Shown: positions 1-6,454 of the stretch, piece after piece
Position numbering within the stretch: position 1 is the first letter of the stretch
How the letters are laid out: every line of letters starts with the position of its first letter
Source: JBFAPK01 sp040676675
GTDB lineage: Bacteria > Actinomycetota > Actinomycetes > Mycobacteriales > Micromonosporaceae
Assembly: GCF_040676675.1 (NCBI RefSeq)
Contig: NZ_JBFAPK010000070.1
Location: 1-16,803, forward strand
Reading direction: 5' to 3'
Length of the DNA: 16,803 nucleotides
Position numbers and translations under genes: made by a program
Notes under the pieces: generated by a model
Told to the model about the DNA's origin: nothing
What the model saw: the letters and a program-made list of their open reading frames with translations, nothing else
Database searches by the model: none

Positions 1-52
1 TCTAGGGCAAATCGTCGCGATTGGAGATCATCTAGCGATGATTTGCCCTAGA
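1..52 (-). terminator. Long inverted repeat at the 3' end of the two-component operon
   Basis: Bases 1-18 (TCTAGGGCAAATCGTCGC) pair with bases 35-52 (GCGATGATTTGCCCTAGA) over 18 positions with a single G-T wobble and a 16-base loop. The stop codon of the sensor kinase (48-50) lies inside one arm, so transcripts leaving that gene would fold here. A second, mutually exclusive hairpin (ATCATC 27-32 with GATGAT 37-42) uses part of the same arm. The window starts exactly at the outer arm, so any T-run or further repeat is out of sight. A terminator is the simplest reading; a terminal inverted repeat of a small element is possible. Confidence 0.6.
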
Positions 53-1676
53 TCGACGAGGACTCGGTCGACGGGGAGAGCAGCGGCAGGCGCAGCTCGA
101 CGCGCAGCCCCGGGCCGGCGTCGCCGAGCCGGACCGAACCGCCCTGGCGGCGGACCAGCTCCCGGACGATGGCGAGCCCCAGGCCGCTGCCGCCCGCGTC
201 CCGCGCCCGCGCGTCGTCCAGCCGGGTGAACCGGTCGAAGACGCGCTCGCGGTGCTCCGGCGGGATCCCCGGCCCGTCGTCGGTCACGGTCACCAGGTGG
301 TACCGGGGACGCGACTCGTCCGGACCGGCCACCGCGAGCACGACCTCGCCGCGTGCGTGCCGTACCGCGTTGTCGAGCAGGTTGGCCAGGATCCGGTCGA
401 GCGCGTCCGGCTCCCCCAGCGTCCACAGGTCGCGCTCCGGCGGTACGACCCGCACGGGCGGCGCGGGATACCGCTGGGCCACCCGCGCGAGCAGCTCCCC
501 CAGCTCGACCGGCTCCACCGCCGCCCGCTGCCGCGCGCCGGCGTCGTCGGCGCGGGCGAGCAGCAGCAGGTCGTCGACGAGGCGGCTCAGCCGCTGGGTG
601 TCGGCGAGCAGGTCCTCGGCGACGGCCGGCCAGTCGGTACGGTCCCCGAGCACCTGGGCGACCTCCAACTGGGTACGCATGTTCGTCAGCGGGCTGCGCA
701 GCTCGTGGGCGGCGTCGGCGACGAAGGCCCGTTGCCGGGCCCGGGCCGACTCCAGCCGGTCCAGCATCCCGTTGAGCGTCACCGCGAGCCGGTGGATCTC
801 GTCGCGGGACGCCGGTACCGGCAGCTGCCCGGGCCGGGCGCCTCCGGTGATCTCCTCGGCTCCGGCCCGCAGCGCCTCGACGGGCCGCAGCGTCGCCCCG
901 ACCACCCGCCACGCCACCGCCGCGAGCGTGGTGAGCAGCAGCGGAAAGCTGATCAACAGGATGGTCCGGACCACGCTGACGCTGTGCACCACGTCGGACA
1001 TCGACTTGGCCACCAGTACGGTCTGCGGGTCCTCGGGCGGGCCGGCCGGCACCGCGACGACGCGTACCGGGCCGCGCAGGTCGAGCCGCTGGCCGGGGAC
1101 GAAGAGCCCGGTCCGGCCGGTGATCCGGTCCAGCTCCGGGGCGTAGAGCATCGGCACCAGCCGATCGGCGTCGATCGAGGCGGCCCGGATTCGGCCCTGC
1201 GCGTCGACCACCTGGACCCGTACGTCGCTGCCGGCGACCGGCAGCGGGTCGGGCAGGGCGTCCTCGCCGACGAGGATCGCCACCGCGTCGGCGGTCTTGA
1301 AGGCCTCCGAGTCGACCGTGCGCTGCAACGCGTAGCCGAGCGCGAAGATCAGCACGACGCCGCCGGCGGCCAGCCCGGCGGCGAGCCCCACCACCCCGAT
1401 GGTCATGAGCCGGCCGCGCAGGCTCTGCGGCAGGAAGGGCCAGCCGCTCGCCCAGCGCGCGAGCGCCGCCCGGCGCGCCCGGATCGCCCGGGCGAGGTCC
1501 CCCCGGCGGGCGGCGCGCGCTCCGGCGGGGCCGGCCTCGGGGTCCCCGTCGGCCGCCAGGCTCGCGGGGTCGCCGTCGGACGCCGGGCTCGCGGGGCCGC
1601 CGTCGGACGCCGGGCTCGCGGGGCCGGCGACGGGTGCCGGGTCGGCCGCGCCCGCCGACGGATGCCGGGCGCTCAT
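48..1676 (-). CDS. Two-component sensor histidine kinase (HAMP, HisKA, HATPase)
   Basis: Membrane sensor kinase of 542 residues that would autophosphorylate and pass phosphate to the response regulator encoded just upstream. In order: a disordered Ala/Pro/Gly/Asp-rich cytoplasmic N-terminus (about 1-85) with 9-residue repeats; TM helix 1 (about 91-116); an extracytoplasmic sensor region (about 117-237); TM helix 2 (about 238-262); a HAMP linker; an H-box AAHELRSPL with His324 as phospho-acceptor; an N-box LLDNAVRH with Asn436; and the G-boxes DDGPGIP and GGSGLGL. All catalytic motifs are intact. The ATG overlaps the regulator's stop codon (ATGA, 1673-1676), showing translational coupling. The ligand is unknown; the neighbouring exporter operon suggests envelope stress or a toxic compound. 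Confidence 0.95.
   Translation of the reverse strand: MSARHPSAGAADPAPVAGPASPASDGGPASPASDGDPASLAADGDPEAGPAGARAARRGDLARAIRARRAALARWASGWPFLPQSLRGRLMTIGVVGLAAGLAAGGVVLIFALGYALQRTVDSEAFKTADAVAILVGEDALPDPLPVAGSDVRVQVVDAQGRIRAASIDADRLVPMLYAPELDRITGRTGLFVPGQRLDLRGPVRVVAVPAGPPEDPQTVLVAKSMSDVVHSVSVVRTILLISFPLLLTTLAAVAWRVVGATLRPVEALRAGAEEITGGARPGQLPVPASRDEIHRLAVTLNGMLDRLESARARQRAFVADAAHELRSPLTNMRTQLEVAQVLGDRTDWPAVAEDLLADTQRLSRLVDDLLLLARADDAGARQRAAVEPVELGELLARVAQRYPAPPVRVVPPERDLWTLGEPDALDRILANLLDNAVRHARGEVVLAVAGPDESRPRYHLVTVTDDGPGIPPEHRERVFDRFTRLDDARARDAGGSGLGLAIVRELVRRQGGSVRLGDAGPGLRVELRLPLLSPSTESSSI
1542..1625 (-). repeat. 27-bp tandem repeat in the kinase N-terminus
   Basis: About three imperfect in-frame 27-bp units encode the 9-residue pattern (G/D)PASPASDG in kinase residues 18-45. 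The first two units are nearly identical and the third is diverged (DPASLAADG). The copy number probably varies between strains by slippage without breaking the frame. The region precedes TM helix 1 and should be cytoplasmic and disordered. Confidence 0.75.
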
Positions 1677-2329
1677 CCGGCCAGCCGGTAGCCCGCGCCG
1701 CGTACCGTCTCCAGCCGCTCACGGCCGATCTTGCGGCGCAGGTAGCCGATGTAGACCTCGACGGTGTTCGGCGCGGTCTCGATGCTGTCGTCCCAGACGT
1801 GGTCCAGCAGCTCCGTCTTCGACACCACCGCGCCGCTGCGCCGCAACAGGTACTCCAGCAGGGCGAACTCGCGGGCGGTCAGCACCACCTCCGCCCCGGC
1901 GAGGGTCACCCGGCGCCGGGCCGGGTCGAGACTGAGGTCACCCGCGGTGAGTACCGCCGGCCGTTGGGGCGCGCCCCGGCGCAGCAGCGCGCGCAACCGG
2001 GCCAGCAGCACCACGTACGAGAAGGGCTTGGTCAGGTAGTCGTCGGCGCCGCAGTCGAGGCCGTCGGCCTGGTCGTACTCCCCGTCCTTGGCCGAGAGCA
2101 TGAGCACCGGCAGCCAACGCTCCTCCGCCCGCAGCTGCCGTACCACCCGGTAGCCGGAGAGTCCGGGCAGCATCACGTCCAGGATCATCGCGTCGTACCC
2201 GCCGTGCCGGGCCAACTCCAGTCCGGTCAGCCCGTCGGCGGCGACGTCTACCACGAACCCCTCGGCCTGCAGGCCGCGTTGCAGGGCCTTACCCAGACGG
2301 GCCTCATCCTCGACAACAAGCAACCGCAC
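1673..2329 (-). CDS. OmpR/PhoB-family response regulator
   Basis: DNA-binding response regulator of 218 residues. The receiver domain (about 1-115) has the acidic pair Glu7/Asp8, phospho-acceptor Asp51 in LDVMLPG, Ser79 and Lys101 in TKPF. A winged-helix DNA-binding domain (about 124-218) ends with the typical motif TVEVYIGYLRRKIG and VRGAGYRL. I place the start at GTG 2329 because the receiver fold begins there (MRLLVVEDE). No clear Shine-Dalgarno precedes it, so leaderless translation or a CTG three bases upstream is possible. The open frame continues to 3604, but that part is antisense to the LolA-like gene. The regulator overlaps the kinase by four bases and faces the LolA-like/ABC operon; its likely binding site lies in the gap between them. 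Confidence 0.93.
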   Translation of the reverse strand: MRLLVVEDEARLGKALQRGLQAEGFVVDVAADGLTGLELARHGGYDAMILDVMLPGLSGYRVVRQLRAEERWLPVLMLSAKDGEYDQADGLDCGADDYLTKPFSYVVLLARLRALLRRGAPQRPAVLTAGDLSLDPARRRVTLAGAEVVLTAREFALLEYLLRRSGAVVSKTELLDHVWDDSIETAPNTVEVYIGYLRRKIGRERLETVRGAGYRLAG

Positions 2330-2350
2330 CAGCCAAGCGTGCCACCATGG

Positions 2351-2387
2351 CTGAGAGCGATCACAGGCTCTCTCAGCGTCCTCACAG
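2351..2387. promoter_or_regulatory. Putative OmpR-type tandem operator between divergent operons
   Basis: Three half-sites of the form TC(A/T)CAG start at 2361 (TCACAG), 2371 (TCTCAG) and 2382 (TCACAG), one helical turn apart. A related inverted element CTGAGAG (2351-2357) forms an inverted repeat with CTCTCAG (2370-2376). Direct repeats at 10-11 bp spacing are the usual binding pattern of OmpR/PhoB regulators. The array lies 22 bp from the regulator start and 39 bp from the LolA-like start, so one site could control both. A GGATATG stretch (2401-2407) is too close to the RBS to be a confident -10 box. Binding is inferred. Confidence 0.6.
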
Positions 2388-2425
2388 TGCGTTACCGAGA
2401 GGATATGTGCAGGAGGTAGAAAACC

Positions 2426-3553
2426 ATGTCGATTTTCAACTCCCGACCGGCCCTGCGCTGGTTGGTTCCCGCGACCGCGGCGGTCGCGATCGTCGGGGGT
2501 GGCGCGGCGGTCGGTACCTTCTCCGCCTCGGCCGAACCGAGCTTGCCACCACGCACCGCCGCCCAACTTCTCGTCGACCTGCAGACCGCCCGCCTTGACG
2601 GTCTCTCCGGCACGGTGGTGCAGCGGGCGGATCTGGGACTTCCGGCCCTGCCGAACCTCGCCGCCCAGGGCAGTTCGGACTTCACCTCGCTGGTCTCCGG
2701 GACCCACACGCTGCGGGTCTGGTACGCCGGCCCGGACAAGGCCCGGATCGCCCTGCTCGGCACGCTCGGCGAGAGCGACGTGATCCGCAACGGCAGCGAC
2801 GTCTGGTTCTGGGACAGCCGGGCCAACAAGGCCAGCCACAGCACGCTGCCGGAGTCCGGCGGCGACGTGGAGGCCCGGCCCGGCAGCCTGCCGCACGGCC
2901 TGCCGGCGAGTCCGCAGGAGGCGGCGCAGCAGGCGCTGGCCGCGATCGACCCGACCACCGAGGTGTCGGTCGGCCGCTCGGCGAAGGTCGCCGGGCGCGA
3001 CGCGTACGAGTTGGTGCTCCGCCCGCGCGACACCGCCTCCCTGGTGGGCCAGGTACGCATCGGCGTCGACGCCGCCGAGCACGTACCGCTGCGGTTCGAG
3101 GTGCTGGCCAAGGACGCCCAGGAGGCGGCGTTCGAGGTCGCCTTCACCCAGGTGAACTTCAGCCGGCCGGACGACGAGCAGTTCGCCTTCAACCCGCCCG
3201 CGGGCACGAAGGTGACCGAGGAGTCGGCCAAGCCCGAGAAGCCCTCGGCCGGGCGGCCCGAGCCGCGCGACGTGCGGGTACTGGGCAAGGGCTGGACCAG
3301 CGTGCTGTCGGCGAAGCTGCCGGCGGACAGCATCCCGGGCGCCGGTGAAGCCACCGCCGGCGGGAACCCCGACGCCGAGGCTCCGCAGCTGGGCGCGCTG
3401 CTCGGCGCGCTGCCGAAGGTCAGCGGCGACTGGGGCAGCGGGCGACTGCTCACGGGCAAGCTGTTCAGCGCCCTGCTCACCGACGACGGCCGGGTCCTCG
3501 CGGGCGCGGTCAGCCCCGAGCGGCTCTACCAGGCCGCCAAGGACGGCAAGTGA
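2426..3553 (+). CDS. Exported LolA/RseB-like (DUF2092-type) protein
   Basis: Protein of 375 residues with a Sec-type signal: a basic N-terminus (RPALRW), a hydrophobic core (about 12-30) and a likely cleavage after Ala-Ser-Ala near residue 36. The rest resembles the half-barrel lipid- or lipoprotein-binding fold of LolA/RseB proteins (TAAQLLVDLQTARLDGLSG, then alternating beta strands, and FAFNPPAGTKV near the end of that domain). Gram-positive members are exported or membrane-anchored, and their ligands are mostly unknown. The start is ATG 2426 with AGGAGG at 2411-2416. It is the first gene of an operon with an ABC exporter 13 bp downstream, and it faces a two-component system. It could present a lipid or peptide to the transporter or act as a sensor accessory. 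Confidence 0.8.
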   Translation: MSIFNSRPALRWLVPATAAVAIVGGGAAVGTFSASAEPSLPPRTAAQLLVDLQTARLDGLSGTVVQRADLGLPALPNLAAQGSSDFTSLVSGTHTLRVWYAGPDKARIALLGTLGESDVIRNGSDVWFWDSRANKASHSTLPESGGDVEARPGSLPHGLPASPQEAAQQALAAIDPTTEVSVGRSAKVAGRDAYELVLRPRDTASLVGQVRIGVDAAEHVPLRFEVLAKDAQEAAFEVAFTQVNFSRPDDEQFAFNPPAGTKVTEESAKPEKPSAGRPEPRDVRVLGKGWTSVLSAKLPADSIPGAGEATAGGNPDAEAPQLGALLGALPKVSGDWGSGRLLTGKLFSALLTDDGRVLAGAVSPERLYQAAKDGK

Positions 3554-3566
3554 GCGTGGGCCGGCG

Positions 3567-4499
3567 ATGACGGAGTTCGCGGTCGCCAGCCGCGGACTCA
3601 CCAAGCGGTTCGGACGCCAGGTCGCGGTTGACGCCGTCGACCTGGCGGTTCCGCGCGGTGCGGTCTACGGCTTCCTCGGTCCCAACGGCTCGGGCAAGAC
3701 CACCACGATCCGGATGCTGCTCGGCCTGATCCGGCCGACCTCGGGCACGCACGAGCTGCTCGGCGAGCCGATGCCGGCCGGTGCCGGCACCGTGCTCCCC
3801 CGGGTCGGGGCGCTCGTGGAGGGGCCGGCGTTCCACCCGTACCGCTCCGGCCGGGACAACCTGCGCCGGCTCGACGCGGCCGACCGTACCGCCGACCCGG
3901 CCACCGCCGAGGCCCGCATCGACGCGGCGCTGGAGCGGGTCGGCCTCACCGCGGTGGCCGGCCGCCGGGTCCGGGCGTACTCGCTGGGCATGCGCCAGCG
4001 GCTCGGGCTCGCGGCCGCGCTGCTCGCCCCGCGCGAGCTGCTGGTCCTCGACGAGCCGACCAACGGGCTCGACCCGCAGGGCACCCGGGAGGTCCGCTCG
4101 CTGATCACCGCGCTCGCCGACGAAGGCGCCACCGTGCTGCTCTCCACCCACCTGCTCGCCGAGGTGGAGCAGGTCTGCAGCCACGTCGGGGTGATGCGCC
4201 GTGGCCGGCTGGTGGCCCAGGCGCCGCTGGCCCGGCTGCGCGAGGAGGCGGTGGCGCGGGCGCGGGTACGCACCGTCCGGACGGCCGAGGCGGCCCGGGT
4301 GCTGCGCGAGCTGGGGCTGACCGAGGTCAGCACCGGGGCCGGCGAGGTCACCGGGGTGCTCGGTCCGGCCGCGCCGGAGAAGGTCGTGGCGGCGCTGGTG
4401 CACGCCGCGGTGCCGGTCCAGGGCTTCACCGTCGCGGCGCCGGGGCTGGAGGACGTGTTCGTCTCGCTCACCGGGGAGGGCTTCGATGTCAGCGGCTGA
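3567..4499 (+). CDS. ABC transporter ATP-binding protein (BcrA-like subfamily)
   Basis: ATPase subunit of 310 residues, cytoplasmic, powering the ABC-2 permease encoded next. Walker A is GPNGSGKTT (about 38-46, Lys44), the signature is SLGMRQ (about 139-144), Walker B is LLVLDEPTNGLD (Asp162, Glu163) and the H-loop is STHLL (His195). The Q-loop region reads ALVEGPAFHPYRSGRDNL, with Glu where most ABC proteins have Gln; this is typical of the bacitracin/BcrA-type group. The start is ATG 3567, 13 bp after the LolA-like gene; the frame is open further upstream but that stretch lies inside the preceding gene. The 3' end overlaps the permease by 14 bp. The substrate cannot be read from sequence. 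Confidence 0.95.
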   Translation: MTEFAVASRGLTKRFGRQVAVDAVDLAVPRGAVYGFLGPNGSGKTTTIRMLLGLIRPTSGTHELLGEPMPAGAGTVLPRVGALVEGPAFHPYRSGRDNLRRLDAADRTADPATAEARIDAALERVGLTAVAGRRVRAYSLGMRQRLGLAAALLAPRELLVLDEPTNGLDPQGTREVRSLITALADEGATVLLSTHLLAEVEQVCSHVGVMRRGRLVAQAPLARLREEAVARARVRTVRTAEAARVLRELGLTEVSTGAGEVTGVLGPAAPEKVVAALVHAAVPVQGFTVAAPGLEDVFVSLTGEGFDVSG

Positions 4500-5370
4500 G
4501 GCGCCGGCGGCCGAGGCGCCGCTCACGACGGTCACCCCGGCCCGGCCGGTACGGCGGGTGAGCACCCGGTTCTTCCGCTCCGAGCTGCGGCTGATCTTCG
4601 GCCGGCGGCGCAACTGGGCCGGCATGGCGCTGCTGGCGGCGGTACCGATCGTGATCGCGATCGCCACGAAGGTCTCGACCCCGGCCGACGGCCCGCAGGG
4701 CGGCGACTTCTTCGCCTCGATCACCAGCAACGGGCTCTTCGTGGCGCTGGCCGCCCTCAGCGTCGAGCTGCCGCTCTTCCTGCCGATCGCGGTGGCGGCC
4801 ATCGCCGGGGACAGCATCGCCGGCGAGGCCAACACCGGCACGCTGCGGTACCTGCTCACCGTCCCGGTGCACCGGACCCGCCTGCTGGCGGTCAAGTACG
4901 CCGCCGTGGTCGTCTTCGCGTTCGCCGTGACCCTGCTGGTCGCCGCGGTCGGCGTCGCCATCGGGCTGGCCCTGTTCGGCGCCGGGCCGGTCACCCTCCT
5001 CTCCGGTACCCAGGTCGGGACGGGCCCGGCGCTGCTGCGCCTGCTCGCCGTCTGCGCGTACCTCGCGGTCGGCCTCTGCGCGCTGGGCGCGGTCGGGCTC
5101 TTCGTCTCGACGCTGACCGAGCAGCCCATGGGGGCCGCCATCGCGGTCACGATGCTCTGCGTGACCAGCTTCATCCTCGACGCGATCCCGCAGCTGGGCT
5201 GGCTGCACCCGTACCTGCTGACGCACCACTGGCAGGACTTCGGCGAGCTGCTGCGCGACCCGGTCAACCTCGGCGGGCTGCGCGCGGGGCTGCTCTCCGC
5301 GGCGGCGTACGTCGTGGTGTTCCTCTCCGCCGCCTGGGCGCGCTTCGGCGGCCGGGACGTCACCAGCTGA
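4486..5370 (+). CDS. ABC-2 type transporter permease
   Basis: Integral membrane subunit of 294 residues with six predicted helices near residues 44-62, 84-108, 137-165, 183-207, 213-233 and 266-285, after a 40-residue cytoplasmic N-terminus. The segment GDSIAGEANTGTLRYLLTVPV after helix 2 is the characteristic ABC-2 motif, in which GE and the following residues contact the ATPase. The start is ATG 4486, preceded by GGGAGGG (4474-4480) inside the ATPase gene, so translation is coupled. Together with the ATPase it forms an exporter of the type linked to antibiotic or lipid efflux. A hairpin follows the stop. Confidence 0.92.
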   Translation: MSAAEAPAAEAPLTTVTPARPVRRVSTRFFRSELRLIFGRRRNWAGMALLAAVPIVIAIATKVSTPADGPQGGDFFASITSNGLFVALAALSVELPLFLPIAVAAIAGDSIAGEANTGTLRYLLTVPVHRTRLLAVKYAAVVVFAFAVTLLVAAVGVAIGLALFGAGPVTLLSGTQVGTGPALLRLLAVCAYLAVGLCALGAVGLFVSTLTEQPMGAAIAVTMLCVTSFILDAIPQLGWLHPYLLTHHWQDFGELLRDPVNLGGLRAGLLSAAAYVVVFLSAAWARFGGRDVTS

Positions 5371-5401
5371 CGCCCCGGCCGCACGCCGGCCCTACGGGGC
5401 G
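5371..5401. terminator. Hairpin between convergent permease and dehydrogenase genes
   Basis: CGCCCCG (5371-5377) pairs with CGGGGCG (5395-5401), and an inner GGCC/GGCC pair can extend the stem around a small bulge. The convergent genes are only 21 bp apart, and the dehydrogenase stop (5392-5394) lies inside the structure. No T-run is present, as is usual in high-GC actinomycetes. It could act for both strands. Confidence 0.5.
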
Positions 5402-6237
5402 GGCGCGACCTGCTCGAAGTGGAACTCGCTGATGAAGCAGTCGCGCGGCTGGCCGAGCGCGAACCGGACGCAGTCGACCAGCGAGTTGGCGGTCAGCGGG
5501 TCGTCGGCGCCGCGGGGCGCGCGGTCCCAGCCGGGCGAGAACGGGTCGGGGTTGGCGAAGTCGGGCGGGTACAGCGAGATCACCCTGATCCCCTCGGGCC
5601 GCAGCCGGCGGGAGAGGATCCGTACGAACCCCCCCTGCGCCGACTTGGCCGCGTAGAACGCCTCGTGCGCGCCGGAGCGGTCGTGCCCCGGGACGCCACA
5701 GGCCGAGACCATGGTGACCACGTCGGGCCCGGCCGAGCGGCGCAGCAGCGGCAGGAAGTGCTTGACCACCAGCACCGTGCCGGTCGCGCCCGAGGCGATG
5801 GTGTCGATGATGTCCCCGTCCGACGCGGAGCGCGGGCCGGTTCCGGTCGGCGCCAGGTCGGCACCGGTCCGGTCGAGGCCGGGGCCGGTTGCGCCCGGCT
5901 GCGCGAGTCCCGGACCGTCGAGGTACCGCGACCCGTTGTTGACCAGGATGTCGACCCGCTCGGTACGCTCGGCGACGGCCGCGGCGAAGGCCCGGATCGC
6001 GACCGGGTCGGTCAGGTCGCAGGCGTACGCGTGGACCCGTTCGTAGCCCCGGTCCCGGATCTCCCGGCGGGTCCGCTCCGCCTCGGCGAGGCGGCGGGCC
6101 GACAGGTGGACCTCCGCTCCCCACTCGGCGAAGCGCAGGGCGACGCTGCGGCCGAAGTCACGGCCGGCCGAGGTGATGACGATCCGCTGGTCGTCGAACC
6201 GCTGGTCGTCGAACCGGTGCTGGTCGGAAGCGCGCAC
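5392..6237 (-). CDS. Atypical short-chain dehydrogenase/reductase (SDR) family protein
   Basis: Rossmann-fold protein of 281 residues. SDR landmarks are visible: a first beta-strand and glycine motif TSAGRDFG (22-29), CDLTD (73-77), ILVNNG (97-102), VSACG with Ser178, and FYAAK (194-198). Several are degenerate. Two glycines of the usual TGxxxGxG are replaced by Ser23 and Asp27, and the position of the catalytic Tyr in YxxxK is Phe194 with Tyr195 next to it. A Gly/Pro/Thr-rich insert (about 108-140) follows NNG. It may be a low-activity or non-classical SDR; the substrate is unknown. The start is GTG 6237 with GGAG upstream. The N-terminus carries a duplicated RFDDQ. It is divergent from helD and convergent with the ABC permease gene. 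Confidence 0.85.
   Translation of the reverse strand: MRASDQHRFDDQRFDDQRIVITSAGRDFGRSVALRFAEWGAEVHLSARRLAEAERTRREIRDRGYERVHAYACDLTDPVAIRAFAAAVAERTERVDILVNNGSRYLDGPGLAQPGATGPGLDRTGADLAPTGTGPRSASDGDIIDTIASGATGTVLVVKHFLPLLRRSAGPDVVTMVSACGVPGHDRSGAHEAFYAAKSAQGGFVRILSRRLRPEGIRVISLYPPDFANPDPFSPGWDRAPRGADDPLTANSLVDCVRFALGQPRDCFISEFHFEQVAPAP
6184..6213 (-). repeat. 15-bp tandem duplication at the start of the SDR gene
   Basis: The 15-mer CCGCTGGTCGTCGAA occurs twice in direct succession (6184-6198, 6199-6213), followed by a decayed third copy (CCGGTGCTGGTCGG). In the gene it encodes FDDQR twice, just before the first beta-strand of the Rossmann fold. The duplication keeps the frame, so it extends the N-terminus harmlessly and probably varies between strains. 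Confidence 0.8.
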
Positions 6238-6383
6238 ACGAGTCTCCGGGGAAGGTTGCCGTTCGTCGGGGACAACCCTCGTACCTGAAGCGCTGTCGAG
6301 GTCAAGCCGGGCGGCCGAGCCGGCCGCGAGCCCGGTTCCGGCCGGGTCGTGGTCCGGCGGGAGGATGCGCGCTATCGTGTCAG

Positions 6384-6426
6384 TTTTGGGAAAACAAAAA
6401 AGAACGGCATAAAGCGCCGTTCCTTT
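6384..6426 (+). promoter_or_regulatory. A-tract/hairpin/T-run element in the helD leader; possible promoter or attenuator
   Basis: An unusually AT-rich stretch in this GC-rich DNA. GAACGGC (6402-6408) pairs perfectly with GCCGTTC (6416-6422) around a 7-base loop. It is flanked by an A-tract (6391-6401) and CTTT (6423-6426), and outer A-T pairs can extend the stem past one mismatch. This is the shape of a bidirectional intrinsic terminator, yet it lies about 25 bp before the helD start. The same bases contain a possible promoter, TTGGGA (6386-6391) and CATAAA (6408-6413) at 16 bp spacing, in which case the inverted repeat would be an operator over the -10 box. Sequence alone cannot decide between the two. 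Confidence 0.55.
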
Positions 6427-6440
6427 ACGGATTCTAGCAT

Positions 6441-6454
6441 GGGGAGACGGCTTG
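6441..6454 (+). promoter_or_regulatory. RBS and TTG start of helD
   Basis: GGGGAG (6441-6446) lies at suitable spacing before TTG 6452-6454. The ATG at 6439-6441 is in another frame and is not the start. In the helD frame a stop codon occurs at 6410-6412, and no ATG or GTG lies between it and the TTG. Confidence 0.7.

Noticed and set aside
28..1722. Long open frame on the minus strand overlapping the sensor kinase in another frame
   Set aside because: It translates to Arg/Pro/Gly/Ala-rich sequence with no domain; the frame at 48-1676 carries all the histidine kinase motifs. High GC keeps alternative frames open.
2330..3604. Upstream extension of the response regulator frame
   Set aside because: It is antisense to the LolA-like gene and lacks domains; the receiver domain starts cleanly at GTG 2329.
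6439..6441. ATG just before helD as the start codon
   Set aside because: It is in a different frame from HelD; TTG 6452 with GGGGAG in front fits the protein.
6238..6451. Rifamycin-associated element upstream of helD
   Set aside because: I looked for the GGGGCTTGC-type inverted repeat and did not see it; the inverted repeat present is different (GAACGGC/GCCGTTC).
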